A stretch of 64,000 nucleotides of DNA, from positions 1,364,001-1,428,000 of the forward strand of contig NADL03000001.1 in NCBI GenBank assembly GCA_002205965.3. Reading direction: 5' to 3'. Below, in pieces: positions 47,888-59,359 of this stretch; the stretch's first letter is position 1, and each line of letters starts with the position of its first letter. This DNA comes from Kappaphycus alvarezii (Eukaryota; Rhodophyta; Florideophyceae; Gigartinales; Solieriaceae). The translations under genes were made by a program, and so were the position numbers. The notes beneath the pieces are model-generated. The model saw nothing but the letters and a program-made list of their open reading frames with translations. It searched no databases and was not told the origin of the DNA.

Positions 47888-49246
47888 CGGAATACAACAA
47901 AAACAAACAAACTCTTTTATTACAGATTCACTAAACCGAGCAGGGTCACTCACGCATCAGGTAATGCGAGAGACAGAGCACGGCGAGCTACGGCATGGGC
48001 CGTGAGCTGGAGGACGAGGGAGGAGAGGGTGGTGACCAGGCGGTCGTATTCGCCGGCAGCGGTAGTGCCGCGTCGTGTGGAGAAGAAGGCGGCTATCTTC
48101 CCTAGCGCGTGTGGAGCAGAGGAGCCCAGTGCCCCGTGTGTGTCAAAGCCAAGGGGGTAGAAATCAGCGTGTATTGTTGCGCAAAGGTCGGCGTAGCGTG
48201 CCCTCTTCTGGGTCTCCACAGGGAAAGTGGCGCCGCCTGGGGTCTTGCGGGCGTGGGGGATGGCGGCAGCTGTGTACGGGCTGGCGACAAAGACGTCTAT
48301 GGCGCAGGGGCGAGGAGAGAGCTCGTAATTGTTGATTAAGATGTCCATCCTGTGACGGTCTTGGGGCGGGAGGTGGTTTTCCGCGGGGAAGGTGTACTCG
48401 AGGGTGGGGTTGAGCAATGCGGATGGGTGCCGAAGTAGGGAGAACAGCTTGTTCCGTAGAACAGATCTGGACGTACATGGTCCTACTGCGCCTCGGCAAC
48501 CCGGTCTTCAGTGGCCTCGACCGGTGCCCTCGATGTCTGCTCTCCAACGCTCGCTCCCCGCCCATCCTCGACCCGCTCGGCAGACACGCGACTCATTGCC
48601 CAACTATGGAAGGATTTCTCGAAGGCACAAACCTACGGAACAAGCTGTTCTCCCTACTTCGGCACCCATCCGCAATGCTCAACCCCACCCTCGAGTACAC
48701 CTTCCCCGCGGAAAACCACCTCCCGCCCCAAGACCGTCAAAGGATGGACATCTTAATCGACAATTACGAGCTCTCTCCTCGCCCCTGCGCCATAGACGTC
48801 TTTGTCGCCAGCCCGTACACAGCTGCCGCCATCCCCCACGCCCGCAAGACCCCAGGCGGCGCCACTTCCCCCGTGGAGACCCAGAAGAGGGCACGCTACG
48901 CCGACCTTTGCGCAACAATACACGCCGACTTCTTCCCCTCGGGTTTGACACACATGGGGCACTGGCTCCTCTGCTCCACACGCGCTAGGGAAGATAGCCG
49001 CCTTCTTCTCCACACGACGCGGCACTACCGCTGCCGTCGAATACGACCGCCTGGTCACTACCCTCTCCTCCCTCGTTCTCCAGCTCACGGCCCATGCCGT
49101 AGCTCGCCGTGCCCTGTCTCTCGCATCACCTGATGCGTGAGTGACCCTGCTCGGTTTAGTGAACTTGTAATAAAAGCGTGTTTGTTGTTGTTCCGTAGGT
49201 GGTTGTGCCTTCGGAGAAATCCTTCCATAGTTGGGCAACGGAATAC
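47888..49246 (-). mobile_element. LINE with restriction-like endonuclease, older copy, minus strand
   Basis: This 5'-truncated copy lies between direct repeats CGGAATAC (47888-47895 and 49239-49246). It is split by a second LINE at 48460-49187. Its right piece encodes CPTMEGFLRRHNHLRN. Its left piece has an open frame (48417-47950, 155 codons) with LEYTFPAENHLPPQDRHRMD, then AIDVFVASPYT and QKRARYADLCATIHADFYPL, ending in a stop. The pattern of a Cys/His cluster followed by RMDI and an AIDV strand fits the C-terminal zinc knuckle and restriction-like endonuclease of R2/NeSL/CRE-type LINEs. Such enzymes nick the target and prime reverse transcription there. The 3' tail is TAATAAAAG plus a TTTG-rich stretch, not poly(A). 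Confidence 0.75.
48460..49187 (+). mobile_element. LINE of the same family, younger copy inserted in the older one
   Basis: This plus-strand, 5'-truncated copy is flanked by the 11-bp direct repeat TTGTTCCGTAG (48449-48459 and 49188-49198), which is sequence of the older LINE; the insertion site is thus exact. It starts near IWTYMVLLRLGNP, then has CPRC and GRHATHC (a CX2C-HX3C knuckle), CPTMEGFLEG, and RMDILIDNYELSPRPCAIDV. Compared with the older copy it lacks one C in the run near 48935-48940 and one G near 48962, so the frame changes twice before the shared end (RRGTTAAVEYDRLVTTLSSL, stop at 49137-49139). Otherwise the two are nearly identical, so both insertions are recent. The tail is again TAATAAAAG and TTTG-rich. 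Confidence 0.8.
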
Positions 49247-50178
49247 GTCTTGCACTTTTCGAGATTGAAAAATCATCAGTTTGCATGTGAACTTGGTACC
49301 CTAATGACGGCGTCATGAGCGTAATTACATTGCGGCTCATGACGCACTACACAAGACCTGGGGTCTACAGTACCATAGGAACTCAGTACAGTCGCGAAGA
49401 ATCCCCTCTTTGATAGTACGTTTGTACTGCGGCATATTGTAAAGTTCATTACAGTAAACAAGTGGCCCACATTAAGTGGCGCCAAAAGTGGGTTCCAGGT
49501 TTTGGAGAAAGCAGTTGAATCGATGAATTTCGCTCTGAAGTTTCGGTACCTTGTTACTGTACAAATAGTGTATCTCCTCATCATCCTTTCATCAAAAAGG
49601 AGGGCATGTGACGCTGTCGTTGTCTTCAACCAAAGAATTGGATCAATTTTGTCAAATTCTGAGAGGTACCCAGGTCGCTCGCATTACTGTGTACGTGCAG
49701 TAACTAAAAAAATTAATTGCTTTGAGCAAATAAAGCCCAGGAAGTTATCAAGGCCCAAGGCCAGGGGATTGTTTGATAGTGTTGGTTGCAATTGATGCTT
49801 ATGTAAAGGAGTGAACCCCATAGTGATATAATTGATCGGAAGAATTGACAGGGCTAGCTAGGGTCATCCTTGGTTCCGTGCCATCACCCGCCGACATGAA
49901 CTCACTCGCAGAAATAAAAATCCAATGCAGGTTGATGGTTATCAGAATCCCGTCCGACTCTGTACCATGCCTTTCTTTTACGTACATTACAAATTATTGA
50001 AAGGTTGTCGACCAAGGGTCACTGCATCTGTACTAAGTTTTCAGATGCAAAACTTTATGGGATAGATCAAATATATTCTCCAAGAGTAAAATACCCAAAC
50101 CCGTCCCCTTTAAAAAGTCTTGTTCCCTGAATGTGAAATGCATTAGGGTAGAATTTTCGAAATGTTCTGCAACAGGGC
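49247..50178. other. No gene recognised
   Basis: Host-like composition with TACAGTA motifs. Mirror frames at 49276-49629 minus and 49502-49795 plus have no known domain. Confidence 0.35.
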
Positions 50179-50224
50179 CTCTGTCAAAAGCCTTTTGGAG
50201 CCTCTGCCAAAGCCTTTTGGATTC
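50179..50224. repeat. 23-bp tandem duplication
   Basis: Two adjacent near-identical units, CCTCTGTCAAAAGCCTTTTG and CCTCTGCCAAAGCCTTTTG, separated by GGAG. This looks like a simple recent slippage duplication with no known role. Confidence 0.6.
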
Positions 50225-53224
50225 GGGCTTCAAATTGGAGTAAAGATCATGTTTGTGTGCTTTCTCTCTTAACTTGGCAGTGGGTACTGTTCAAATGTCA
50301 ATTTGTTAGCATTGGTGGCGATCGACTTTGACCGAAAAAAGAACTTTTCTCTGCCGTCGATCTATGTGTGTTTGGGACCTGGCTCAAATTTGCTTTACAG
50401 TATAAACTCCCTGTAGGAGCATTCCGTTACAATAGGTGGCCGAGCTCGGCACCAGAGATGATGGAGCAAAGAAAGGCGACAGCACTGTACCTCGTGGAAC
50501 TTGCGTTGACATCCTTTTGAACTTGACATGATTTTCACAAAGATCTAATGGAGCAAACCTGAACCGTAGCGCATGCAGAAACTACTGTATTAGTCTCAAA
50601 CTTGGTTGTACTGTATCTATTGTGGACACCCTGTCTTAGTTGCATCATGCAACTCGAATGTGCAGTAATTTCACTTGAATCTCGCCAATGTACATGCAAT
50701 GCTACTGTGGACTGCATTGCCGCTCATTCGGTTCGCCGGAAGGGAGCTTGCTTCAACCTCGCTGGTTTCGTAGCGAGTAACAACCCTCGCTGTAAGGGAC
50801 TAACGGAGGCAGATTGAATCGTGATAAAAGTTTTTGTCATTTAAAGTTTTGTGCCAAGGTGGTTACAGTTGTGGACATTTATTGTTGTTGTCATTGCTAC
50901 GAATATGAAACATTCAATTGCTGTGACTGCGAAAGGGGGGAAAATTGGTTTAGTTTACTGCGAGTAATGGAACGGTTGAGAGTCCTCTGTATTTGTAATC
51001 AAACCATTGGCGGGACCTACATTGCAAGTGCTTGAGCGTGTGTACCAGCTAGAAAGTAGCTGGTAGACCGGTTGACAAGCAGGCTGCGTTAGAAGTGACC
51101 ATCAACGCCGACTGCGAAAGTGCAATTGAAAAACTCATGCTTGGCATAGGTTAATTCTGCGGATTCAAATAACCAAAAAAATTTACGGCAATGTATACAA
51201 TGGAATATTACAAAGGAATCCAATGAAGTACAGTGCACCATTTGTTGAAATATGGGTGCCAAAAGATAAGTCCTTTATACGATATTTCTCATATGGAAGG
51301 AGGCGTTTCATAAATTCATGTTGCAAGTATAGTTGTACAGTAATGGGTAGCAGAAAACAACGCGTTGATTGTTGGCGCTAATTGATGTTCAAGCATATCA
51401 TTTTCAATGGGAAAAGCAATGGAAATGGCCACTTTGAGTCAAACATCCGAAGACGTAATTGTGACTATCTAAAATCGTGCTGAATGATTTGGAAATGTCT
51501 CCGTACATACATATTTCAGCATCGAAATTCAACTCGCTGAAGGCACAAGCCTTTTTCTACGATGTTATTTTGTTCTGTTTGAAACTCTCGAAAAACTTGT
51601 CACAAAGCCACTTTATCGATAGAATATCTTTATTGCAAGAAATTTTAAAGGTATTCCAACCGACATTTTTTTCGAGTTGTGTTGTCTCGATTACTGATGT
51701 GTGGTGACTATTCTAATTCATAAAAAGGGTTACCAGTGGTCCTCGCAGTTTACACTTGTGAGGGGTGCACAGCGGGCTGGGTTAAGTGATGAGATGACAT
51801 ACAAGTTGGGCCAAATCAATTTACCTGGGCTGCGTGTGGAATTTGTGTGCGGAGTTGCTAATGCAATAATGTCGCGGAGGATGTCTCTTCGGTGGTGCCA
51901 TCTCAACGCTGTAATACGGTACATTGCACATGTGGCAGATTTCAATGAAACCCGACGCACATCTTGCAAGGTGTCCACATGTTTGAGTATGGTGACACCG
52001 AGGTGGTTGGGTGGTAAAACTATTGCAAAGCCCTACACTTTTTCGCATTAGACCGTAAATGTTGCAGGGGTTGGGAATTGCAAATAAAAATGTCTCTAGC
52101 CGTATCTAAAGCGTTTTTGGCGGGAGTAATTTTTTAAGCAGCTACTGAAGTTTCCAACCGCCACAATATTCCAGGGGGAGTGATTACATTATTGTTTGTA
52201 CTGTGCGATAGTGTGGGATAAGGCATGAACTAGCGTCGTTCCCATTGGCCCTGCATCTCTAACAACTGACCCAAACAATGATCGCTTGATGCTCCGGATG
52301 AAGATGCACTCACTAGCCACTATGGTGACTATGTAATTGCCTCGGACACCGAGGCGTCTCTATCGGATAAGGTTCACTGCATGAAGTTGCACTGTACAGT
52401 GGAAGCGAGAACTTTGTAAACATCTCGTGTTGATCTGAGAAACGAAATACTGTATGTTACATAGTGCACGTACAGAAACATTGCGTAAGTCTTTCGTGCT
52501 ACTGAGCGGTGCACATCATTTCCCCGCTGTGTGTAATATCGCGTCATGAATAATCAGAACGGCGGCAGTCATCTCCGCTCCCTGCTCCACGAGTTTCATT
52601 TGCCAAATAATTTTTATTACTATTATTGAGTAGTAAGTCGAAAATGTTGAAAACATTCGAGTTATGATTATACAAGAGTGTACCAGATTTTCTGCTATTT
52701 CTCTTAAGTTTCGACACTCGTGAGGGTGTGCGCAGCATTGATGAAAGGAAAATGGTTTCAAATGATTTTTGAAAAAACAAGACGCCGCTCATTCTTTGTA
52801 TACCGCACCCGCGAGCTCTCGAGTTTTTTTTTTCTTGCAAAGTTGCAGCAAACGGGTCGCACCGCAATTGGCATTTTGTATTCTGTACAGTGCTCTCCTA
52901 GTATGCCATACAAGTCCGCGCGAAGCCCATGTCTCATGTTACTACCTATCCCAGTTCATGCCTCTTCAATTAAACCTTTTAGTCCAATCGCTCTTTTGCA
53001 CAAGTGCAAGGAAAATTATACTCGAATACTCGTGTTCTCGCCCAATCTTGTCTTCCATTCCTTTGATCCAACCCTTCCACCCCAGAAATTGGCACTTTGC
53101 TGTATCCTCTTTCATCACGAGCCCCCTCACGAGGCGCGATCCTTTTTCTTCGTTGGAGATTTGAAGCACGAATCCTCTCAAAGACTCTCCACCTTCACTT
53201 TTTTGCAACGAAGGCTTTGAAATT
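50225..53224. other. No gene recognised
   Basis: Frames at 50814-51035 (Cys-rich, DIYCCCHCYEYETFNCCDC), 51477-51707 and 51701-52051 (116 codons, LVRGAQRAGLSDEMTYKLGQ) are unassigned. The last is mirrored on the other strand and may be chance. TACTGTA-type motifs are scattered throughout. From about 52.8 kb the sequence becomes C/T-rich, as expected for the upstream region of the gene that begins at 53225. Confidence 0.3.
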
Positions 53225-54871
53225 ATGCAACAGGCACTACCTGTCAAGATGGCTCGACTGTCCTCCAAGATGCCTCTGCCTGTCCCCGACTCCCGCCGTA
53301 CACGCTCTGACCTGGATCCTCGGTTCCGTCTGTCTGCCGCTTCCGCCTTACTCCACCTCGCGTTCCATCGAACCTCTACCGCAGATGGGCATGCTCTAGC
53401 AGACCTCCTCGCTCCGAATCCCAGATACTTGCGGGTCTGAGTGACTCCGCCGTATCCGAGGTATCTCATGACACCCCTTCCACCCCAACAACATCCACAC
53501 CTTTAGGTTCGCACGAACCCCGCTCTCTCTCCCTTATTCCACCCGAATCTGCCACTTTCCTCATTCCGCGAGCCCCGCTCCTGGGTGCCATCCCAGATGC
53601 CCGACGTCGCGCCCGCACATTCATCCCTCTGGATCACCCGGAACCGCGCTCCTTCACTAATTCCTTTCGCAAAACTAACCCCGACCAACCCGTGCACGAA
53701 CCGCAACCCGCACCAACGGCAGCCCGGTGTTCTTCTCGGTTCAACAGCCGGCACTCCCGTCCTGCCCCAGCCCACCACAGCACGGGCATATCCTGGCATC
53801 GCACACGTTCAGAAGTCATCACCGTCTCCCGCACCAATGTCGATACCAACGACAGCAACAACACTACCACCACCACTACCACTACCACTACAACCACCAC
53901 CACACCCATTCCTTCTCATCACGTGCGCGAAGTACCCCTTCCATCCATGCCATTTTCCGCCGTCGAGAACCTCGTCTCTCACATCGCCACCATCGCAAGG
54001 CCGCATCCCACCTTGGCACCGAACGCTCGCGTGCCATTTCCGATGCCCACTGAACTCGCTGCCGCTGCGGAGCCTGTCTCAATGCGTTCCGCGCATCCAT
54101 CATCCTCAAACGCCTCACAGGGATTTCAGCGTCGGAGACGCTCCTCCTATCTCACGTCGAACCTGTTAAGACGCAAGAGTTCCGCCTTTGCTTGGATCCC
54201 CGATCAACCGAGGGATTCAACTTGTAGAGGGCAGGAAATCGAGCCGATGTACCCAAGGATTCCGATGGCGGAATTTGGTTCGCGCTGGTATACGGACGCA
54301 ATTACATTGTACACGAACAGTCTGAGAGCGGAGCTCAATGACCTGATCTTTTTAACAGGTTGCTTGAAAGCAGCTCTTTCTGTCGATTCCATGGAGCGAC
54401 GATCCCGTCACAAGAATGTGCAAATTGATTTTGAACTTTGGGTTTCTCGCTTTTCTCAGTACGCAGAGTTGCTTTGAGGGGAGTTGAGCAGTACTTCTTT
54501 CCAACGATAAGCGACATTTTGCGGCAGCGTGATGTGATGGTGAGTCGCGTGGTGGCGGTAATTGAGGCCAAGGGAAGGTCGTATCTGCAGGCGTGGGAAA
54601 ACCAAACCACGGTACTATTCGAAGAAATAGAGCAAGTGCGTGATTTCTGAGCACAGTGGACAATCGGGTATTGCTGCTACAACGGTCACGATTTTCGCCG
54701 CCGAGTGACTGTGAGGACATATACAAGGCGACCTTTAGCGCAGTGCGCGACCTAGTGCCGTCCTTTTCGAATCTTTTGGACGACCTGGACGACCGCATTT
54801 CCGCGATGCTTGGGCTAGGAACTGAGGCGAAGAAACCATGCGCAAGGTTTATCGCCAATTTGCAAACTTAG
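53225..54871 (+). CDS. Host protein with Thr-rich linker and hemerythrin-like helical C-terminal region, apparent frameshifts
   Basis: One gene of about 549 codons is spread over three frames. It starts at ATG 53225 (or 53249) with LPVPDSRRTRSDLDPRFRLS, passes a Pro/Ser-rich part (SLIPPESATFLIPRAPLLGA), a run of 14 Thr at about 53863-53907, and a basic segment QRRRRSSYLTSNLLRRKSSA. Then comes a helical region: WYTDAITLYTNSLRAELNDL, VSRFSQYAELL, GVEQYFFPTISDILRQRD, VLFEEIEQVRDF and LVPSFSNLLDDLDDRISAML, stopping at 54871. The spacing of YTNSLRAEL and EQYFFPTI recalls hemerythrin/HHE domains, but the metal-binding His residues are missing. Frame changes at about 53430, 54475 and 54645 all fit one missing base in a short homopolymer (GGG, TTT, TTT). 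It is either a slightly damaged gene or an intact one with sequencing errors. No intron signals fit. Function unknown. Confidence 0.6.
53860..53907. repeat. Imperfect ACC/ACT microsatellite coding poly-threonine
   Basis: About 16 triplets of ACC, ACT and ACA in a row, in frame in the host gene, giving a run of Thr after NDSNN. Mixed codons show the run is old enough to have mutated or is kept at protein level. Confidence 0.8.
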
Positions 54872-55782
54872 TAACGCGGGAGGGGAACCCTCCTTTGGGT
54901 TGGGCGGGGATTACCACTGACGCGCTGGATAGCGGAACGCAAGATAAGATCAGATCACGTTTCCGCGATGGCCAAGGCGTCAAAGCAATCATTATTTAAG
55001 AGTACAGGGCGATAACTCTCATCATACAATCGTCAAGGTACACCGCATGGGTACTTCAGATGGCGGAAAGAGGAGAATGTAATCGCAATAACGTTCTGCT
55101 ATTGGATGTCAGATCTAGCCCGATTTGTACCATCGCGGATAACAGCGAATAGGATTTTGCGTCAGGTATCAAGACAGAGGTACGGTGATGGCTGAGGTAT
55201 CAGGGGCAACTTTGTCTCGTCAGTGCATTCTTCTTGATTACATTAGTGCTGTCACGAATCTACCGCCAATCCTGCCTTCATAATAAATAACTGCTGTGCA
55301 AAAAAATGGTCGCGAATTCTTCGAATGTGTGTGCATTTGCGGGAAGGCCCCTCGCGGAAACTACTGGCCGCGCCTTTCACATCAGTGGTCGCCGGCACGC
55401 GAGGAAGTAGTTAATGTTGACACACCACGAGAGTTTTTACAGCCCTCACGGAGCCCGCAAAAACCGTGGCCAGTCGCGCAGTGGAACGGGTTTCGAAGGT
55501 TCTAGGTATTCTTCTGCAGTGACACTAGGCGTTGGCAGCAACCTCCAACTCAGCTTGTCTGCTGGCTGGCCTGCCATCGACATTCACGTAGATTGTTGAT
55601 CGTGTTTGCTTTCTGCAGCAATGAATTTTACATCGCCGTGACAGCCATTTGGCCTCCCCATTCACCGAACCCTGAACTCAACTCAACCGCTGCGAAGCTT
55701 AATTAACATTTCGCCGCTTTCGGCGCCTGCCCCGTGCGATATCGTCGGTTGCGGGCACGGCCCTTTCACCCGTCTCGCCCGT
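54872..55782. other. 3' flank, no gene recognised
   Basis: Sequence after the host gene with short overlapping frames (55296-55505 and 55414-55599 plus) of no known family. GC content stays high. Confidence 0.35.
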
Positions 55783-56420
55783 TTACCCTGCAGATCGATA
55801 TGCCTTAACCGCTGCGCTCTCGCTGTCCCGATCTCGTCGGGAACAATATCGACAATACCGCCACCTCTCTCCCCGCAGCACGTTGAACGAACGGGGAATG
55901 GCGCTAAAGGAGGGCGTTGCTTTTCGAACGGCGCGTTCAAGCGGCGATGCATGGTTTTCGTCAAATTGCTCGTCGCGGTGCAGCGTGTCGCAGTCACATC
56001 CTTCTGTAAGCTTTTTACTTACGAGCGAGGGGCCTTTTTTCAAGCCGTGGATGCTCTGCTCTGCGAGGTAGTTTCGGTGGAATTTTCTGGCTCTTCTCTC
56101 CATTGTTTCACTCGTCCTCTCCATTCCTTCCAGTACCCAGGACCCACAGGCCTGCGGTCAACCCTCAGTGTCTTGCGAAACCCTCTCGCACGTCATTGTG
56201 CGGTGATGAGCAGACCCCACCTTGGATCACGGAGTAGGTGGTCGGTGAGCAACGTCGTTGCCGAGGCTTCGGCGGCTGGCTTCGCTTCAGCGCCTGTCGT
56301 CTTACTGTGTCGACGTGGTACTTGTCGGCGCGCTCTGAGAGCAGCTTCAGCATCTCCTGGTAGTCCTCGCTGCGGCGACCCGAGTAGAGTGGATCGCTCT
56401 AGCTAACGATTTCTTCTAGT
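55783..56420 (-). pseudogene. Possible decayed GC-rich gene, minus strand
   Basis: Minus-strand frames 56353-56165 (LKLLSERADKYHVDTVRRQA) and 56124-55783 (RARKFHRNYLAEQSIHGLKK, then WRYCRYCSRRDRDSES) have host-like codon use and could be parts of one gene. A plus-strand frame of 151 codons (55951-56406) covers the same bases and is an alternative, though its Ser/Cys-rich composition looks less protein-like. I recognise neither. Confidence 0.25.
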
Positions 56421-56933
56421 TCTTCTGTGCAACCTCCGCGGCAGCACTAGCTGTGCTGGCGGTGGTCGTTCATGAAAAGGAGACGGAGAGGGGAGGTGAA
56501 GGAAATGGAAATCCCTCCTGAATTAGAAACGGCTTTCTGACGCTGAGAAATAAAAGCTGTGTTTGCAGTGCATGGATGACTGCCGCGACAGAACAGTTTC
56601 CCATTGCCAAGTGTCAGATTAAGAGGGAGGACGTTGCTTGTCTCAGCAGGGCACCGAGAGGACGTCGCTCGAAGAAAGCCTTAATTTTCCTCAGGACATA
56701 CTTGGACATTATACTTACTGAGTGGCTCCCAGTAGTCCACACTTGTAGTCGAGCTTTTCTATAAAAAGAAAACTTCGACTTGGATCTTTAAGCTTGTCCT
56801 TCGCATGCCGGACTCGATCAGAGCAGCCTACGAACTTTTTCATTTGTACTTCTGTTCCGACCAAAGAGAAGACGTTTGCCTTAACTCGGGAGACATGCAA
56901 GACTTCGGTTTCCCTTGTCTGTAGATGCTCGAT
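56421..56933. other. No gene recognised
   Basis: Transition from the GC-rich host-like segment to the retroelement region. Short frames only; no motif. Confidence 0.35.
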
Positions 56934-58480
56934 TTAAAAGAAGTAAGAGAGAACTTCAACGACTTGCCGAGGTCCTAACCAGTCTATGGACAGCATTCTA
57001 CGCGGCTCATTGTGCGAGTCACACGAACAGAATCTGCAATAATATTGTTGCCGGTTAGACACCGGTCTTGGCATTGTGACACTCAACAGCAGCTTTTCTG
57101 ATCGAAGACTATGATTGGTCCACTTGTGCATATCGTCAAATGCTTTCTGCATTTCATCTATATTCAAGTTTTGTAGGAACGAGAATAGTAAATAGAAGAA
57201 TCGCGGTATCCGATCGACAAATAAACCCAGTTTAGTGGGTTTCCGGATTCCATTCCGGTAAGGAGGGCTATAGGAGCTCGATCAGCAAGACGACATGTAG
57301 GAGGGTTTTTGATGATGATCTGAATTACTGGTAGAGTTTTGGGTGTTAGGTTTACATGCAATTGCATGAAACATAAAGGTTGGTAATTTAGACATGGACG
57401 CACGTGCATTTGGTCACAGCGAGGCATTATCAATATCAAATGCATCGTCCTCACAACATTTGTTGTGTGCAGGTGGTTACCTCAGCAATACTCAAGAGCT
57501 AGTGATTTAGAACTATGTGTATGTGGGTTGAGCTATCCAAAGTCACTGAACTAAAAGTAACGAGCACGAATTACTTAGCTTGACATCTAAGTTCTACACG
57601 ACCAAGACTAGCACCTTGGTCTTCGTAAGTTTCGTACCGGGACTTACTGCCAGTTTTTGTTCAAATCCTATCAAAACTCTCACATTGGGTAATGGTATCG
57701 AAATTTTCAATCAATCGCTGAATGCTCGCATGATAGGAAATGTTTGCTTATTAACGGCTTCACATGTTCCATTTGACCAAGGCAAATTAAGTAGTGAGAA
57801 ATTGTGCTTTCTGTAGCTCCAAAAGACTTGGCGAGACTTCCATAACTCCGTTCTTGGAGTGAGTTCCTTGATCGGGGAGCCATGAAAGTCCTGGAATAGA
57901 GATAGTGAAATACTTCATGAGAACTTCAGCCGAAGTTTCATCATCCTCCTTTTCACATTCTCGGAGTAGGAAAAAAATATAGAAGTCATCTTTGAGTATG
58001 ATAATGTATTCCTTGTGATTAGATGACTCATCAATGTAAAAATAGTCGATGTGAAGTAGTTTTCTGACTTTGTCGTCATGGATTTGAGATCTAAGTGGAT
58101 GCCGAACTTTTTCTTCACTAGCGGATAGTAGGCTCGCAAGAAATCCTTCTACGATGCTTTGATATCTTCCTCCATTCCACCCTAGTACATTTTTTGTTTG
58201 ATGATGTCACTAGTCGTCGTAAATATACGGCATCTAAGTCCACATTGAGAGGAAACTGAGATTCGTAGTTGCAGATCTTGGCCATTTTCTGGAACATAAA
58301 TGTTTCCGTTTGGATATTTCCACAAAGTTAGCCCATCAGAAAATCAGGTGAAACCTTCGTTTTCTGGAGGAAGATACTTTTCCTGAGTCTTAACAATTGC
58401 TTCAAGTGATGGAAGATCAGATATTTCTCGGTCAGTAGAGGGATTTTGATTCGCTTAGTCTTCATAACATTGACTCATTT
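56934..58480 (-). mobile_element. Ty3/gypsy fossil (integrase part), minus strand
   Basis: Minus-strand pieces run in order from an integrase N-terminal region (about 58480-58140), through a core-like segment (AYYPLVKKKFGIHLDLKSM, then EYIIILKDDFYIF; 58140-57950), to the end of integrase (RLADRAPIALLTGMESGNPL, about 57290-57230) and the following MLSIDWLGPRQVVEVLSYFF (about 57000-56937). This is a different gypsy lineage from the chromovirus to its right. Reverse transcriptase and LTRs are not visible. It is broken, with roughly six or more breaks, and old. Confidence 0.5.
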
Positions 58481-58969
58481 TATTTGGATTAATCGAACGT
58501 GTGAGAATTTGAGCCCATACATTGAGAACGACTGGAATATGTTCGATGGTAAAGTTAAACGCAGCTAGTCTTAGTGCCCAAATTTAGACCTATTAGTTGA
58601 ATCTGATTGGAGATAGCACGTATAAAACATTATTATTGTCGATAAATAGTGAATATCCAATGAATATGACTAGGTACGTGAAGCCTTATTGTTGAAGCAA
58701 TGATAGCATATATATCTTTTCAGCCATTGTCCACTGATTCGATTAATATATGAAATATCAGGATAAAAAGCCAACAGAATAGTGCTTGCAGTCTTGCTGT
58801 GTCTTTTTAGAACTAAACTGTTATTTTCCACATGGATTAAGACCAGACCAATATTGTTCTTGGTTTAATTTCTCTAAAAAATACTCTCAATTGGATTTAT
58901 GAGCTTCGAGAAGAATGAAATAGCAGTTCTTATCCAATTAGTACCTCATTTAAGCTCCATTATTACCCC

Positions 58970-59327
58970 AGCTGAAACGAAAGAGTAGTTGGGGCAAAGG
59001 AAGACAGTTGAAATAAACTCAGATGTTGACTTTGATCGATGTTGAAAAATGTTTGTTGGTTGTTCCTGCCGCTACTCGGCATCTACGACCTCTTATATAG
59101 TGCTTTGTACCCCCTCAATGGGTGTAAAAACACACATTACAAATAAACTAACTGGACGCGTCTAATGTGCTCTAAAATACTCTAGAACACTAATCCGAAA
59201 CGTCTAGATGCATTACAGCAATGCATAATAAAATTCTACACGCAAAATAAAAATGCCACGCTAAATAGCATTGCTGGCATATCTCAAGAGGCGTCCATAA
59301 CATTCTAGTAAACACTAGATTGTTACA
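58970..59327 (-). repeat. 3' LTR of the chromovirus
   Basis: It starts TGTAACAATCTAGTG directly after the polypurine tract and contains a TATA-like box. The far limit is an estimate, because the partner LTR is outside the window and no target duplication can be checked. Confidence 0.6.
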
Positions 59328-59359
59328 CTATTCCCACCTCCTCTCTATTGACGTCCTCG

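Noticed and set aside
48164-48988. Long frames opposite the two LINE copies, including a 198-codon plus frame
   Set aside because: They repeat in mirrored form in both LINE copies, so they are shadows of the endonuclease frame in GC-rich DNA.
52966-53469. 167-codon minus-strand frame upstream of and overlapping the host gene
   Set aside because: It covers the C/T-rich region; its Arg/Gly/Glu-rich product has no domain and the plus-strand gene start lies inside it.
53634-53909. Poly-valine minus-strand frame
   Set aside because: This is the complement of the poly-threonine microsatellite of the host gene.
54052-54230. An extra frame change in the host gene around 54060-54220
   Set aside because: Another frame also looks GC3-rich there, but the main frame is open throughout and joins directly to the helical region, so no change is needed.
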